A stretch of DNA of 33,182 nt, from assembly GCA_030668485.1 (NCBI GenBank), contig DAOUTW010000049.1, positions 1-33,182 on the forward strand. Direction: 5' to 3'. Below the pieces are notes generated by a model. That model was not told the DNA's origin. It did no database searches and saw nothing but the letters and a program-made list of their open reading frames with translations. Below, in pieces: positions 8,060 to 15,289 of this stretch (its first letter is position 1; each line of letters starts with the position of its first letter). The stretch is from Candidatus Zixiibacteriota bacterium (lineage in GTDB: Bacteria > Zixibacteria > MSB-5A5 > GN15 > JAAZOE01). The position numbers and the translations under genes are program-made.

Positions 8060-9307
8060 TTATTTTTTCTTGATTTTCTCAACCTTCGAAAAGACCGAGC
8101 CGTCGGTCACAATCGTTTCCAGACGGCCGTCAACTTCGATATCTTTTATCGAACATAACAGTTTTTCTTCCGGGACGCTTCGCGTAACCGAATATCCTCT
8201 GGCTAATACGGCTAAAGGAGATAACGCTTCCAGCCGCGATGCTGCCAGGGCAATATCTTTGCGAAAGGTATCAAACCGCCTCTGAGATAGCAAGTGCAAA
8301 AGTCGTAATTGATTGTCCAGATGCTGATAACGCGATTCCAGCATCGATTCCGGACGGGTTAGCGCCGGCGATCCGATCAACTCACGAAACCTGCTCCGCC
8401 CCTCTCCCACCATCGACTTCAGCGCCCGATCCATATCTTTGATATATCCGCCCAGAGTCGATTGGAACTCATCCAGCGGCCAGGCGACAATTTCAGCCGC
8501 CATCGAGGGTGTTGCCGCCGAATAATCGGCGACCAGATCGGTCAGAGTCAGATCAACCTCATGCCCGACCGCCGAGACGACAGGAATCGGTGAATTGTAA
8601 ACCGCCCTGATAACCCGTTCATCATTGAAAGCCCAGAGATCTTCGAGTGATCCTCCTCCCCGTCCTATTATAATGAGATCCACTCCGCCGTATTCGTTCA
8701 AACCCTCTATACCGGCCGTCAGCAATGGCGGCGCGACCTCGCCCTGGACCTCGGATGGCCAGAGGATTATTTCCAGCTTCCGGTTGCGCCTTTTTATGAC
8801 CCTGATTATATCATGAATCACCGCGCCGGTCGGCGAGGTGATAATTCCTATTCTCATTGGGTACTCGGGCAATTCCTTTTTATGTACCGGATCGAACAGT
8901 CCTTCTTTGTCGAGCTTCTCTTTCAATTGACGGAAGGCCAGCTCCAGTTCGCCCATCCCGGACGGTAGCAGTCGCTTGGCGATTAATTGATATGTCCCGC
9001 CACGTTCATAGATAGTCAGATTGCCGGAGGCGATAACTTTCAGGCCGTCTTTCGGTTCGAATTTGAGCCCGGCGCCGCTGGATTTCCACATGGCGCACTT
9101 TAACTGGCTTTGATCATCCTTGAGCGTAAAATACCGATGCCCCGAACCGTGGTGGTGGTAGTTGGAGATCTCCCCTTCCACCCAGATCGACGGAAACGAT
9201 TCCTCGATGGTATACTTCGCCATCCGGTTGACGGCGGTAACTGTATATATATCTTCCTGACCGGGCTGCATGGGCACGAAAATAAGGCCAAAATCGCCAA
9301 AAAACAA
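8060..9307 (-). CDS. xseA: Exodeoxyribonuclease VII large subunit
   Basis: This is the catalytic subunit of exonuclease VII. An N-terminal OB-fold (about 20-115, with WVEGEISNYHHHGSGHRYFTLKD) precedes the nuclease core with ITSPTGAVIHDI, GRGGGSLEDLWAFNDE and AVGHEVDLTLTDLVAD. A coiled-coil region follows, and a C-terminal LARGYSV segment closes the protein. The frame opens at a TTG (9307) with AGGA six to seven bases upstream; an internal ATG at 9271 (MQPGQED) aligns with the start of known XseA proteins but has no ribosome site, so the start is uncertain by 12 codons. It is the first gene of the xseA-xseB-ispA-dxs-nadK unit. Confidence 0.95.
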   Translation of the reverse strand: MFFGDFGLIFVPMQPGQEDIYTVTAVNRMAKYTIEESFPSIWVEGEISNYHHHGSGHRYFTLKDDQSQLKCAMWKSSGAGLKFEPKDGLKVIASGNLTIYERGGTYQLIAKRLLPSGMGELELAFRQLKEKLDKEGLFDPVHKKELPEYPMRIGIITSPTGAVIHDIIRVIKRRNRKLEIILWPSEVQGEVAPPLLTAGIEGLNEYGGVDLIIIGRGGGSLEDLWAFNDERVIRAVYNSPIPVVSAVGHEVDLTLTDLVADYSAATPSMAAEIVAWPLDEFQSTLGGYIKDMDRALKSMVGEGRSRFRELIGSPALTRPESMLESRYQHLDNQLRLLHLLSQRRFDTFRKDIALAASRLEALSPLAVLARGYSVTRSVPEEKLLCSIKDIEVDGRLETIVTDGSVFSKVEKIKKK

Positions 9308-9396
9308 TCATTTTCCTATTGTATAAATTCACAAATATGGTGTATAAATGCGATGCAGAATTGTCACTCGACACCAAGTGAATTTTAATTACAGCT

Positions 9397-11223
9397 TCAG
9401 TTGGGCCGGTCTAAATGATCAAGGATAAACTGCGCCAGCTTTTTGGGGACACCCCTGACTGCGGAAATTTCTTCTACTGTGGCCTCTTTAATCTTCTTCA
9501 CCGATCCGAAATGCTTTAGTAGGGCGTTGCGTCTTGCGGGTCCGATTCCGGGGATATCATCCAATTCTGATTTGACGGTGCGCTTGGATCTTAACTTGCG
9601 ATGATACGATATCGCGAAGCGGTGCGCTTCATCACGGACACGTTTCAATAAATTCAAGGCTGGAGATGTTTTGGGGATCGATAACGGATCCGATTTGCCC
9701 GGGACAAACACTTCCTCCAAACGCTTGGCCAAACCAATCACCGGTTGTCGCTCAAGCTCGAACTTCTTAAGCACCTCACTGGCCCCTGCCAGTTGGCCTT
9801 TGCCTCCATCTACCATCATAAGATCAGGCAGGGGCAATGCCCCTTTCTTGCGAGCCTCAACATATCGAGTGAAGACCTCACGCATAGCGGCGAAATCATC
9901 CTGCCCCTCAACTGTCTTGATCTTGAAATGACGATATTCAGATTTCTTCGGCTTGCCTTTCTCGAAATATACAAGCGACGCCGCCTTGTCGGTCGCCCCC
10001 AGGTTGGATATATCAAAGCAACTGATTGTCAACGGCGCTCGCTCCAGTTTCAATGCCTTCTGCAAAGCCGCTGCTGATCCGGGAACCCGTTCCTTGTATT
10101 TTTTCTTCTGTATCAGCATTTCATTGAGTAGCAGCCGGGCGTTCGCCTCAGCCATTCCAACCAGTCGATGCTTCTCCCCGATCTGTGGCAAAACCATTCG
10201 GACTTTTAATCCTTTAGCCTTCGACAACCATTTTTCCAGCAGCTTCGCTTCATCGACTTCGCATGGCAGGTAGATTTCTTCAGGTAGATTTTCGAGATGA
10301 TTGTAATATTGTTTGAGGAAGCCAGAAAACAACTCGCCGTCGGTCAAATCGACCTCAACCTTGATCGGCAAATCCTGACGCCCGATCAAGATCCCCTCGC
10401 GGATCTGCATCACCACCGCCACCGCATCGAGGTTATCGCGAGCACAGGCGATCACGTCACGATTTATATATTCGGCTGAATCGACTTTCTGTTTCTGGCG
10501 GACCTTCTCCATCGCCTCGATCGTATCGCGCAGCTTGGCGGCCTTTTCAAATTCCATCTCCCCGGATGCCGTTTCCATCCTCTGCCATAAATCTTTGATC
10601 AGGTTTGTCTGGCGTCCGGAAAGAAACATAACCACCGCATTGACATGCTTTTTATATTCCTTTACCGATTCCAGATCGACACAAGCCCCGGCACAACGCC
10701 CGATATGATAATCGAGGCACACTTTATATTTGCGTCCTGTCGGCGATGGTATTTCAAAGTTGCAGGAACGAAGGCCGAAATGCCGCATCAGGAATTTCAG
10801 CGTCCGCCGCATACTGACCGAACTGGTATACGGCCCGAAATACCTCGCTCCATCCGGCAAAACTCTGCGCACCACCATAAGGCGCGGAAACGGCTCATTG
10901 ACGGTCAGCTTTAGATACGGATAACGTTTGTCATCCTTCAGGTTGACATTATAACGAGGCTTATGCTCCTTGACGAGGTTTGCCTCAAGGATCAACGCCT
11001 CAATCTCGGAATCGGTGACCAGCAGATCGATATCGGCGATTTTGGACACCATTGTAGCTGTCCTGGGGTGAGTCTGCCCCCGGCTGTTGAAATACGAACT
11101 GACCCGGTTCTTGAGATTCTTGGCTTTGCCGATATAAATAATCTTCCCGTTTTTGTCCTTCATCATATAGACGCCCGGCTTGCGGGGAAGATTGGTCGGC
11201 TTGTATGGCTGCTTGGTCTTCAT
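9397..11223 (-). CDS. uvrC: UvrABC excinuclease subunit C
   Basis: UvrC makes the two incisions around a DNA lesion in nucleotide excision repair. The protein is 608 residues from the ATG at 11223, close to the family norm of 610; a TTG six codons upstream is the alternative, and neither has a clear ribosome site. It has the GIY-YIG domain (GVY at 17-19, YIG at 30-32, then GKAKNLKNRVSSYF), a four-cysteine-type region CNFE...CLDYHIGRCAGAC, a UVR motif with MEFEKAAKLRDTIEAMEKV, the RNase-H-like endonuclease (CFDISNLGATDKAASLV, MMVDGGKGQL), and a terminal helix-hairpin-helix pair (DDIPGIGPARRNALLKHFGS). All expected domains are present in order. Confidence 0.97.
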   Translation of the reverse strand: MKTKQPYKPTNLPRKPGVYMMKDKNGKIIYIGKAKNLKNRVSSYFNSRGQTHPRTATMVSKIADIDLLVTDSEIEALILEANLVKEHKPRYNVNLKDDKRYPYLKLTVNEPFPRLMVVRRVLPDGARYFGPYTSSVSMRRTLKFLMRHFGLRSCNFEIPSPTGRKYKVCLDYHIGRCAGACVDLESVKEYKKHVNAVVMFLSGRQTNLIKDLWQRMETASGEMEFEKAAKLRDTIEAMEKVRQKQKVDSAEYINRDVIACARDNLDAVAVVMQIREGILIGRQDLPIKVEVDLTDGELFSGFLKQYYNHLENLPEEIYLPCEVDEAKLLEKWLSKAKGLKVRMVLPQIGEKHRLVGMAEANARLLLNEMLIQKKKYKERVPGSAAALQKALKLERAPLTISCFDISNLGATDKAASLVYFEKGKPKKSEYRHFKIKTVEGQDDFAAMREVFTRYVEARKKGALPLPDLMMVDGGKGQLAGASEVLKKFELERQPVIGLAKRLEEVFVPGKSDPLSIPKTSPALNLLKRVRDEAHRFAISYHRKLRSKRTVKSELDDIPGIGPARRNALLKHFGSVKKIKEATVEEISAVRGVPKKLAQFILDHLDRPN

Positions 11224-11291
11224 CTCATCGATAATTAACAAAAATATATATCGATGGTGCTACTAATTTTTACGCTGGGATATGGCCGGTT

Positions 11292-12026
11292 CTATTCAAT
11301 CGTGAAATTGATATGAACCGTGCAAACAATCTCCTTGTCAATCGATGACCGGTCATTAATCCCATAATCGGAGACCGCCTGCGAATGCAGCGGCCTTATT
11401 TGAAAAACACCCACACGGGCCGAACGCGGCGTCCCGACCTTTCTGCCGGTCGATTCAGCCAATTGCGCGGCTCTCAGTTTGGCATTCTCGGTGGCCGCCT
11501 TGATCATTTCCAGTTTGAGTGGGTTCAGGCCGGTGAAGATATAAGCCGGTGACATCGATTCGAATTCGATCCCCTTTTCGATCAGGGACGAAGATTCTTT
11601 CGCAATACGGGTAATCCGTTCGACATCATCCAGCTCGATTCTTATCGATTGGGACAGGTTATACTCTTTAATTTCCCGGTCACGATTGGTGACTTTTCGG
11701 ATTGCGACAGTACTGACCTCGTAGTTCTCTTCATCAAATCCCTGTCTCCGAAGAAAAGCCTGAACCACATTGAGATCTTCTATTAATTTGGCATATGCCA
11801 TCGCCAATGTTGGTGCGGTGGTTGTCACCCGGCCGCTCCAGGTGGCAAAATCGGATGTGATTGGTTTGTAGGCCGCGCCGGTGACAGAAATCGTCTGCCC
11901 CAGGCCTTTGGCCCTTAAAAATGTCGAACCGATTAAAAGAGTGCAGGCGATAAGCGAAAGCCCAAGAATCAGACTGCTCAGGATAAAGCCGCGATGGTAC
12001 TTCATTGGTTGCCCAAAAGAAGCCAT
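11292..12026 (-). CDS. SIMPL-domain (DUF541) membrane-anchored protein
   Basis: The 244-residue protein begins at the ATG at 12026, placed 8 bp after GTGAGG; an ATG two codons earlier overlaps that site too closely. One N-terminal transmembrane helix or uncleaved signal (about 12-33) precedes a periplasmic SIMPL domain. Recognisable parts are the opening ISVTGAA strand, the NVVQAFLRRQGFDEENY helix, SQSIRIELDDVERI, and KAATENAKLRAAQLAESTGRKVG. Family members are found in envelope proteins of uncertain function. It lies 68 bp upstream of uvrC on the same strand and diverges from the nucleosidase lipoprotein gene. Confidence 0.8.
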   Translation of the reverse strand: MASFGQPMKYHRGFILSSLILGLSLIACTLLIGSTFLRAKGLGQTISVTGAAYKPITSDFATWSGRVTTTAPTLAMAYAKLIEDLNVVQAFLRRQGFDEENYEVSTVAIRKVTNRDREIKEYNLSQSIRIELDDVERITRIAKESSSLIEKGIEFESMSPAYIFTGLNPLKLEMIKAATENAKLRAAQLAESTGRKVGTPRSARVGVFQIRPLHSQAVSDYGINDRSSIDKEIVCTVHINFTIE

Positions 12027-12118
12027 AATCATAACCTCACATTAAATTTTTGGGAATTATCCTCCAGCCATAACTTATACACGATTCGAATATTTTAGTT
12101 TCCGGATTGTATAAGGAC

Positions 12119-12147
12119 TTGAAATCGTCCCCGCTATTTGATATATA
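12119..12147 (+). promoter_or_regulatory. Promoter of the nucleosidase lipoprotein gene
   Basis: TTGAAA (12119-12124), 17-bp spacer, TATATA (12142-12147). The start codon follows 25 bp later, with GGGAG nine bases before it. Confidence 0.55.
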
Positions 12148-12171
12148 GTTTCAAACCAGGGAGATTCAATC

Positions 12172-13041
12172 ATGAGTCATTTATATTCCATACCACCTCG
12201 CATTCTAACCATACTGTTCATCGTCATTATCGTTCTTATCTCAGCTTCCGGTTGTCTGGCGCAATCAGATCCCCCCCGGCCTGTCCTGATTCTTTACGCC
12301 TTCAGCACCGAGGGTGAATTGTTATCACAGGAGATGACGATTCAGGATAGCATAATTATTCTTGGACGCACCGTATATACAGGCCAGCTGGCAGGCAAGG
12401 ATATTGTCCTCGCCGAATCGGGTGTGGGAATGACCAATGCCGCCATGACCACTCAGCGGATGATCGACGATTTCAATCCCCGGGGAGTCATCTTCTCCGG
12501 CATCGCGGGAGCCATCGACAGCAGCGTTCATATCGGCGACATTGTCGTCTGCCGGCAGTGGCAGACGCATGATTATGGTTATCATGGAAAAGACGGCTTT
12601 GTCGTCAATTCGATCAAAATCTATGACGCGAGCGCCGACAGCCTCGTTCGAGCAAAGCAATTTATTACCGATAAAGATTTTTTCTCTACGGCGGAAAGCC
12701 TGCCCGATGACGATATCCCATTGGGCAAAATCGGCGAACGGTCACCGAAAATATCGGTCGGTGGAACCGGAGTCAGCGGTAATTGCTTTATCGACAGCCG
12801 CGAAAAACGGTTATGGCTTTCTGAAAACTTCAATGCTCTGGTAACCGACATGGAATCGGCTGCGGTGGGTCAGGTCTGCGGTGTCAATGGCCTCCCTTTT
12901 ATTGTCTTCCGCTCCGCTTCTGATCTGGCAGGTGGTTCCGGTTCGGAGACGGCCGACGATGAATTGGAACAATTCTTCCGCATCGCCGCCGATAATTCAT
13001 CGAAGGTAGTAATGAAATTTTTATCGGATTTGAAAAGATAA
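12172..13041 (+). CDS. Exported MTA/SAH-nucleosidase-family lipoprotein
   Basis: The family hydrolyses the glycosidic bond of methylthioadenosine, S-adenosylhomocysteine or related nucleosides. All three catalytic positions of MTA/SAH nucleosidases are visible: the N-terminal acidic residue (STEGE, E47 or E49), M227-E228 in the TDMESAAVGQVC helix, and D251 in FRSASDLAGG. The GIAGAIDSSVHIGDIVV block is also typical. Unlike the usual cytoplasmic enzyme, this one has a signal sequence with a lipobox-like SASGC at 24-28, so it should be a lipoprotein acting outside the inner membrane. Length is 289 residues, of which about 260 are enzyme. The last 110 bp occur again, detached, at 15.06 and 18.04 kb. 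The substrate could be an extracellular nucleoside. Confidence 0.8.
   Translation: MSHLYSIPPRILTILFIVIIVLISASGCLAQSDPPRPVLILYAFSTEGELLSQEMTIQDSIIILGRTVYTGQLAGKDIVLAESGVGMTNAAMTTQRMIDDFNPRGVIFSGIAGAIDSSVHIGDIVVCRQWQTHDYGYHGKDGFVVNSIKIYDASADSLVRAKQFITDKDFFSTAESLPDDDIPLGKIGERSPKISVGGTGVSGNCFIDSREKRLWLSENFNALVTDMESAAVGQVCGVNGLPFIVFRSASDLAGGSGSETADDELEQFFRIAADNSSKVVMKFLSDLKR
12931..13041 (+). repeat. Repeat copy A: intact 3' end of the nucleosidase gene
   Basis: This segment encodes the final GGSGSETADDELEQF helix through the stop codon. It matches copy B (15057-15187) and copy C (18040-18138) in the same orientation. The 20-nt core TTCTTCCGCATCGCCGCCGA is identical in all three (12973, 15125, 18073). 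Most differences between A and B/C in the first part are synonymous. Confidence 0.85.
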
Positions 13042-13051
13042 TGCAAAAGAA

Positions 13052-13078
13052 GCGAGGACCGGCATGACCGGTCCCCGC
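13052..13078. terminator. Hairpin between convergent genes
   Basis: The stem GCG-A-GGACCGG pairs with CCGGTCC-C-CGC (one mismatch) around a CATGA loop, 10 bp after the nucleosidase stop codon and 46 bp after the convergent IPTL-CTERM gene. The flanking T-tracts are weak on both strands, so termination efficiency is uncertain. Confidence 0.6.
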
Positions 13079-13124
13079 CTGTTGTTATTCACCACAATTA
13101 ACAATCAGTTCTTCCGCATATTAC

Positions 13125-14039
13125 TCAGGCAACCACTTTTTTTCTTCGACGCATTACGATCCACAAGGCCGATGCAATCAACAAGCCCACCAGGATAATC
13201 ATGCCCCATTCGGTTAATGCGGGCACCGCGTGCAGTTCCTCCTCATGTCCGTCTCTGAATTCAGAGATTTCCGGATCGGAGTTCGGCATTATATATTCCA
13301 TCTCCCCAACCACATAGATATAACTGTTTTGCATGTTGGGAATGTCTACCAGATTAACAATCATCGAATCCCCGTGGAAAATATCTCCCTGAACAAAATC
13401 CGACGCAATTGGCTCCATTCCTTCTACCACCGCGGAATCCCACTGAAGGTCAATCTCATACCATTCCGATGAACGGTAAAAGGTCAGATCGTTCATATAC
13501 AAATCGTCCGATGCGTCCAGATTACGGAATATATATTGCGTGTTATGGGTATTGGCTTCATCGTTGAATTCCACATTCTGGGGAAATTCAAATCCGTTAT
13601 CGGGCGCGCCTTCCCTGTTCACTCCCTCGTCATAACTCCACTCCACATTTACAAGCTGCAAGAAGTTCCACTTATTTAATTCTGCCTCGGCGTCAATGCG
13701 AATGGTGACTCCGGGAAGAATTATGATATTGTCGTAACGGATATCCACCCGCCAGACCTCGCCCTTTACATTCGTATGCGGCGTATCAGTCCTGGTTCCT
13801 CCAATGTTTGGCGTTGTACCGATAGTATAACTTATCATCCAATAATCTTCCTTCTCACTCGGAGGCACCTGGACGGTAAAAGTCAGGTCGGTCGCAGTCC
13901 TGCCCTGCGAGTCGCTGTTGGTTACGTTTTTGGAGGTTGATACTTTTACGGCCTGTGCAGGAGTCGCCGAAATAAGCAAAACCGCCGCCAGTAACAGCAG
14001 GACGCCAAAATGACCAAAGATATTTATTCTGAATTTCAT
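13125..14039 (-). CDS. Exported protein with IPTL-CTERM sorting tail
   Basis: The 304-residue protein has an N-terminal signal peptide (1-30, ending ATPAQA), a beta-rich body without a recognised domain, and a C-terminal tripartite tail: PALTEWG at 273-279, a transmembrane helix at about 280-295 and RRRKK at 297-301. That tail is the IPTL-CTERM type recognised by exosortase H-like enzymes, so the protein is probably moved to the outer surface and cleaved. The matching sortase is not in this window. The start has GGGAG seven bases upstream. It lies 117 bp downstream of the membrane-protein gene at 14157 and probably shares its promoter. Together they form the cargo between repeat copies A and B. 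Confidence 0.8.
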   Translation of the reverse strand: MKFRINIFGHFGVLLLLAAVLLISATPAQAVKVSTSKNVTNSDSQGRTATDLTFTVQVPPSEKEDYWMISYTIGTTPNIGGTRTDTPHTNVKGEVWRVDIRYDNIIILPGVTIRIDAEAELNKWNFLQLVNVEWSYDEGVNREGAPDNGFEFPQNVEFNDEANTHNTQYIFRNLDASDDLYMNDLTFYRSSEWYEIDLQWDSAVVEGMEPIASDFVQGDIFHGDSMIVNLVDIPNMQNSYIYVVGEMEYIMPNSDPEISEFRDGHEEELHAVPALTEWGMIILVGLLIASALWIVMRRRKKVVA

Positions 14040-14156
14040 TTTTTATTCTCCCTTTAGTACTTCCAAAAGACACGACTATCGTTGCGAATTCGCCCCAATG
14101 CCGGACAAAAACCCGCAGGCAATAGCTTTAGGCATTTTATAAAATCATTCGGAATA

Positions 14157-14843
14157 TCAATTCTGAGGAGGGGCCCGAGGCGTTGCGAATCTATAACGGG
14201 CTTCCTGTGACAGTGGTGTATCAGCGGGAGAGCAAGGCCGCCCAATACGTTCTATGTGTAATTCTGCGCCTGATTGAAGCGCATCCATTACTTCTTTTAT
14301 GAGAATAAGAATGAGAAGGTTGGTGAGCATAATGACGAAGGATACCATCAGCATCCCGAACATTGTCCCGACTCGCATGATAAGTCCGGAGCTTTCCTGA
14401 GGGAAAGCCAGGATTTGATCCACGAAAGCAATTTGATTTAGAGTGTATTCCAGCGGCAGCCACAAAACGGCAATAAAAATCGCATTCAGCCCGATATGCC
14501 GGGCGATGCGATTTACCGTAGCGGCATAAACTGCAAACAATAGGGAAAGCGCCAATAGCTTGAAAACCATATTCGCCGATAAAACCCATGAGACGGGAGA
14601 AGCTATTACGAAGCAATACGATCCGGCCAGCAATGCGCCGAGAATAATAGATTCCGAAAACCTGACATTAACCACCCGCCACAGAAAGGGAATCAGGGCA
14701 AAGAGCGAAAGAAACCACGCCTGGGGATAGAAATGAGGAGTCGCCAGTAATAATGCCGAAATTCCGGCATATAGAAAATGTTCCGCCATACGGGTGTGCC
14801 GGTCGGTATTAGCATATAGATTACTTTTTTTGCCCACAGACAC
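14157..14843 (-). CDS. Multi-pass membrane protein resembling the N-terminal half of apolipoprotein N-acyltransferase
   Basis: The start is most likely the GTG at 14843, with GGAGGAGG seven bases upstream (228 residues); a TTG start seven codons earlier overlaps that site. Residues from about 20 to 190 form five or six membrane helices. The run LLLATPHFYPQAWFLSLFAL and the later WLPLEYTLNQ resemble the first membrane helices of Lnt. The catalytic nitrilase domain of Lnt is absent: the protein ends in a short polar tail after the last helix. It could be a stand-alone Lnt-N-type protein, a decayed Lnt, or an unrelated family. It sits upstream of the IPTL-CTERM gene, so a role in that protein's export or modification is possible but unproven. 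Confidence 0.55.
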   Translation of the reverse strand: MSVGKKSNLYANTDRHTRMAEHFLYAGISALLLATPHFYPQAWFLSLFALIPFLWRVVNVRFSESIILGALLAGSYCFVIASPVSWVLSANMVFKLLALSLLFAVYAATVNRIARHIGLNAIFIAVLWLPLEYTLNQIAFVDQILAFPQESSGLIMRVGTMFGMLMVSFVIMLTNLLILILIKEVMDALQSGAELHIERIGRPCSPADTPLSQEARYRFATPRAPPQN

Positions 14844-14980
14844 CTGACAACCTCCTCCGCTCAATCCAGTAATGAATTAAGCCAAGGCCATATTATTAAA
14901 GGCGGTGATAGGGCCTTTTCTTTCGATGTGATTCCGGCTAAGATGTGATGTGATGCGCGATGCAACCCCGTTATAGTAAA

Positions 14981-15009
14981 TTAATAATAATTATCTGTTA
15001 TTTTGTCAA
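14981..15009 (-). promoter_or_regulatory. Promoter of the membrane protein/IPTL-CTERM unit
   Basis: Minus strand: perfect TTGACA (15004-15009), 17-bp spacer, TATTAA (14981-14986). Transcription would start near 14974 and run into the gene at 14843. The remaining intergenic sequence (14865-15056) shows only the partial inverted repeat AAGGCC...GGCCTT. Confidence 0.6.
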
Positions 15010-15056
15010 GGACTTTATTGACCGTTCTACATTCTCTTACCGCCGGCGGCTAATAC

Positions 15057-15187
15057 GTTCATCTGCCTCAGGCTGGGGAGGCGGTGGTTCCGGTTCGGAG
15101 ACGGCCGATGGCGAACTGGAGCAGTTCTTCCGCATCGCCGCCGAGAATTCATCAAAAGTAGTTATATACTTTCTTGAGAAACTATGA
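15057..15187 (+). pseudogene. Repeat copy B: detached 3' fragment of a nucleosidase gene
   Basis: In frame it reads RSSASG, then GGGGSGSETADGELEQF, RIAAENSSKVV and ends FLEKL-stop. This parallels the last 40 residues of the lipoprotein nucleosidase (from its RSASDLAGG). The catalytic Asp is lost and nothing of the enzyme body remains upstream, so it cannot be a functional nucleosidase. An open frame continues upstream to 14960, but that part is unrelated. It lies between the two cargo modules. Confidence 0.8.
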
Positions 15188-15289
15188 GGTCAGACTTGTA
15201 AAAAAGCCTGACCCCATTGAACAGCATCATACTCCGGACTTTATCCGGTATATAAAATCCGTCATCAATTTACCGGACAATCGATGAAT

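Noticed and set aside
14960-15187. 75-codon frame containing repeat copy B as a possible small gene
   Set aside because: Only the last 40 codons have homology, to the end of a larger enzyme, and no ribosome site precedes the frame. It is better read as a fragment.
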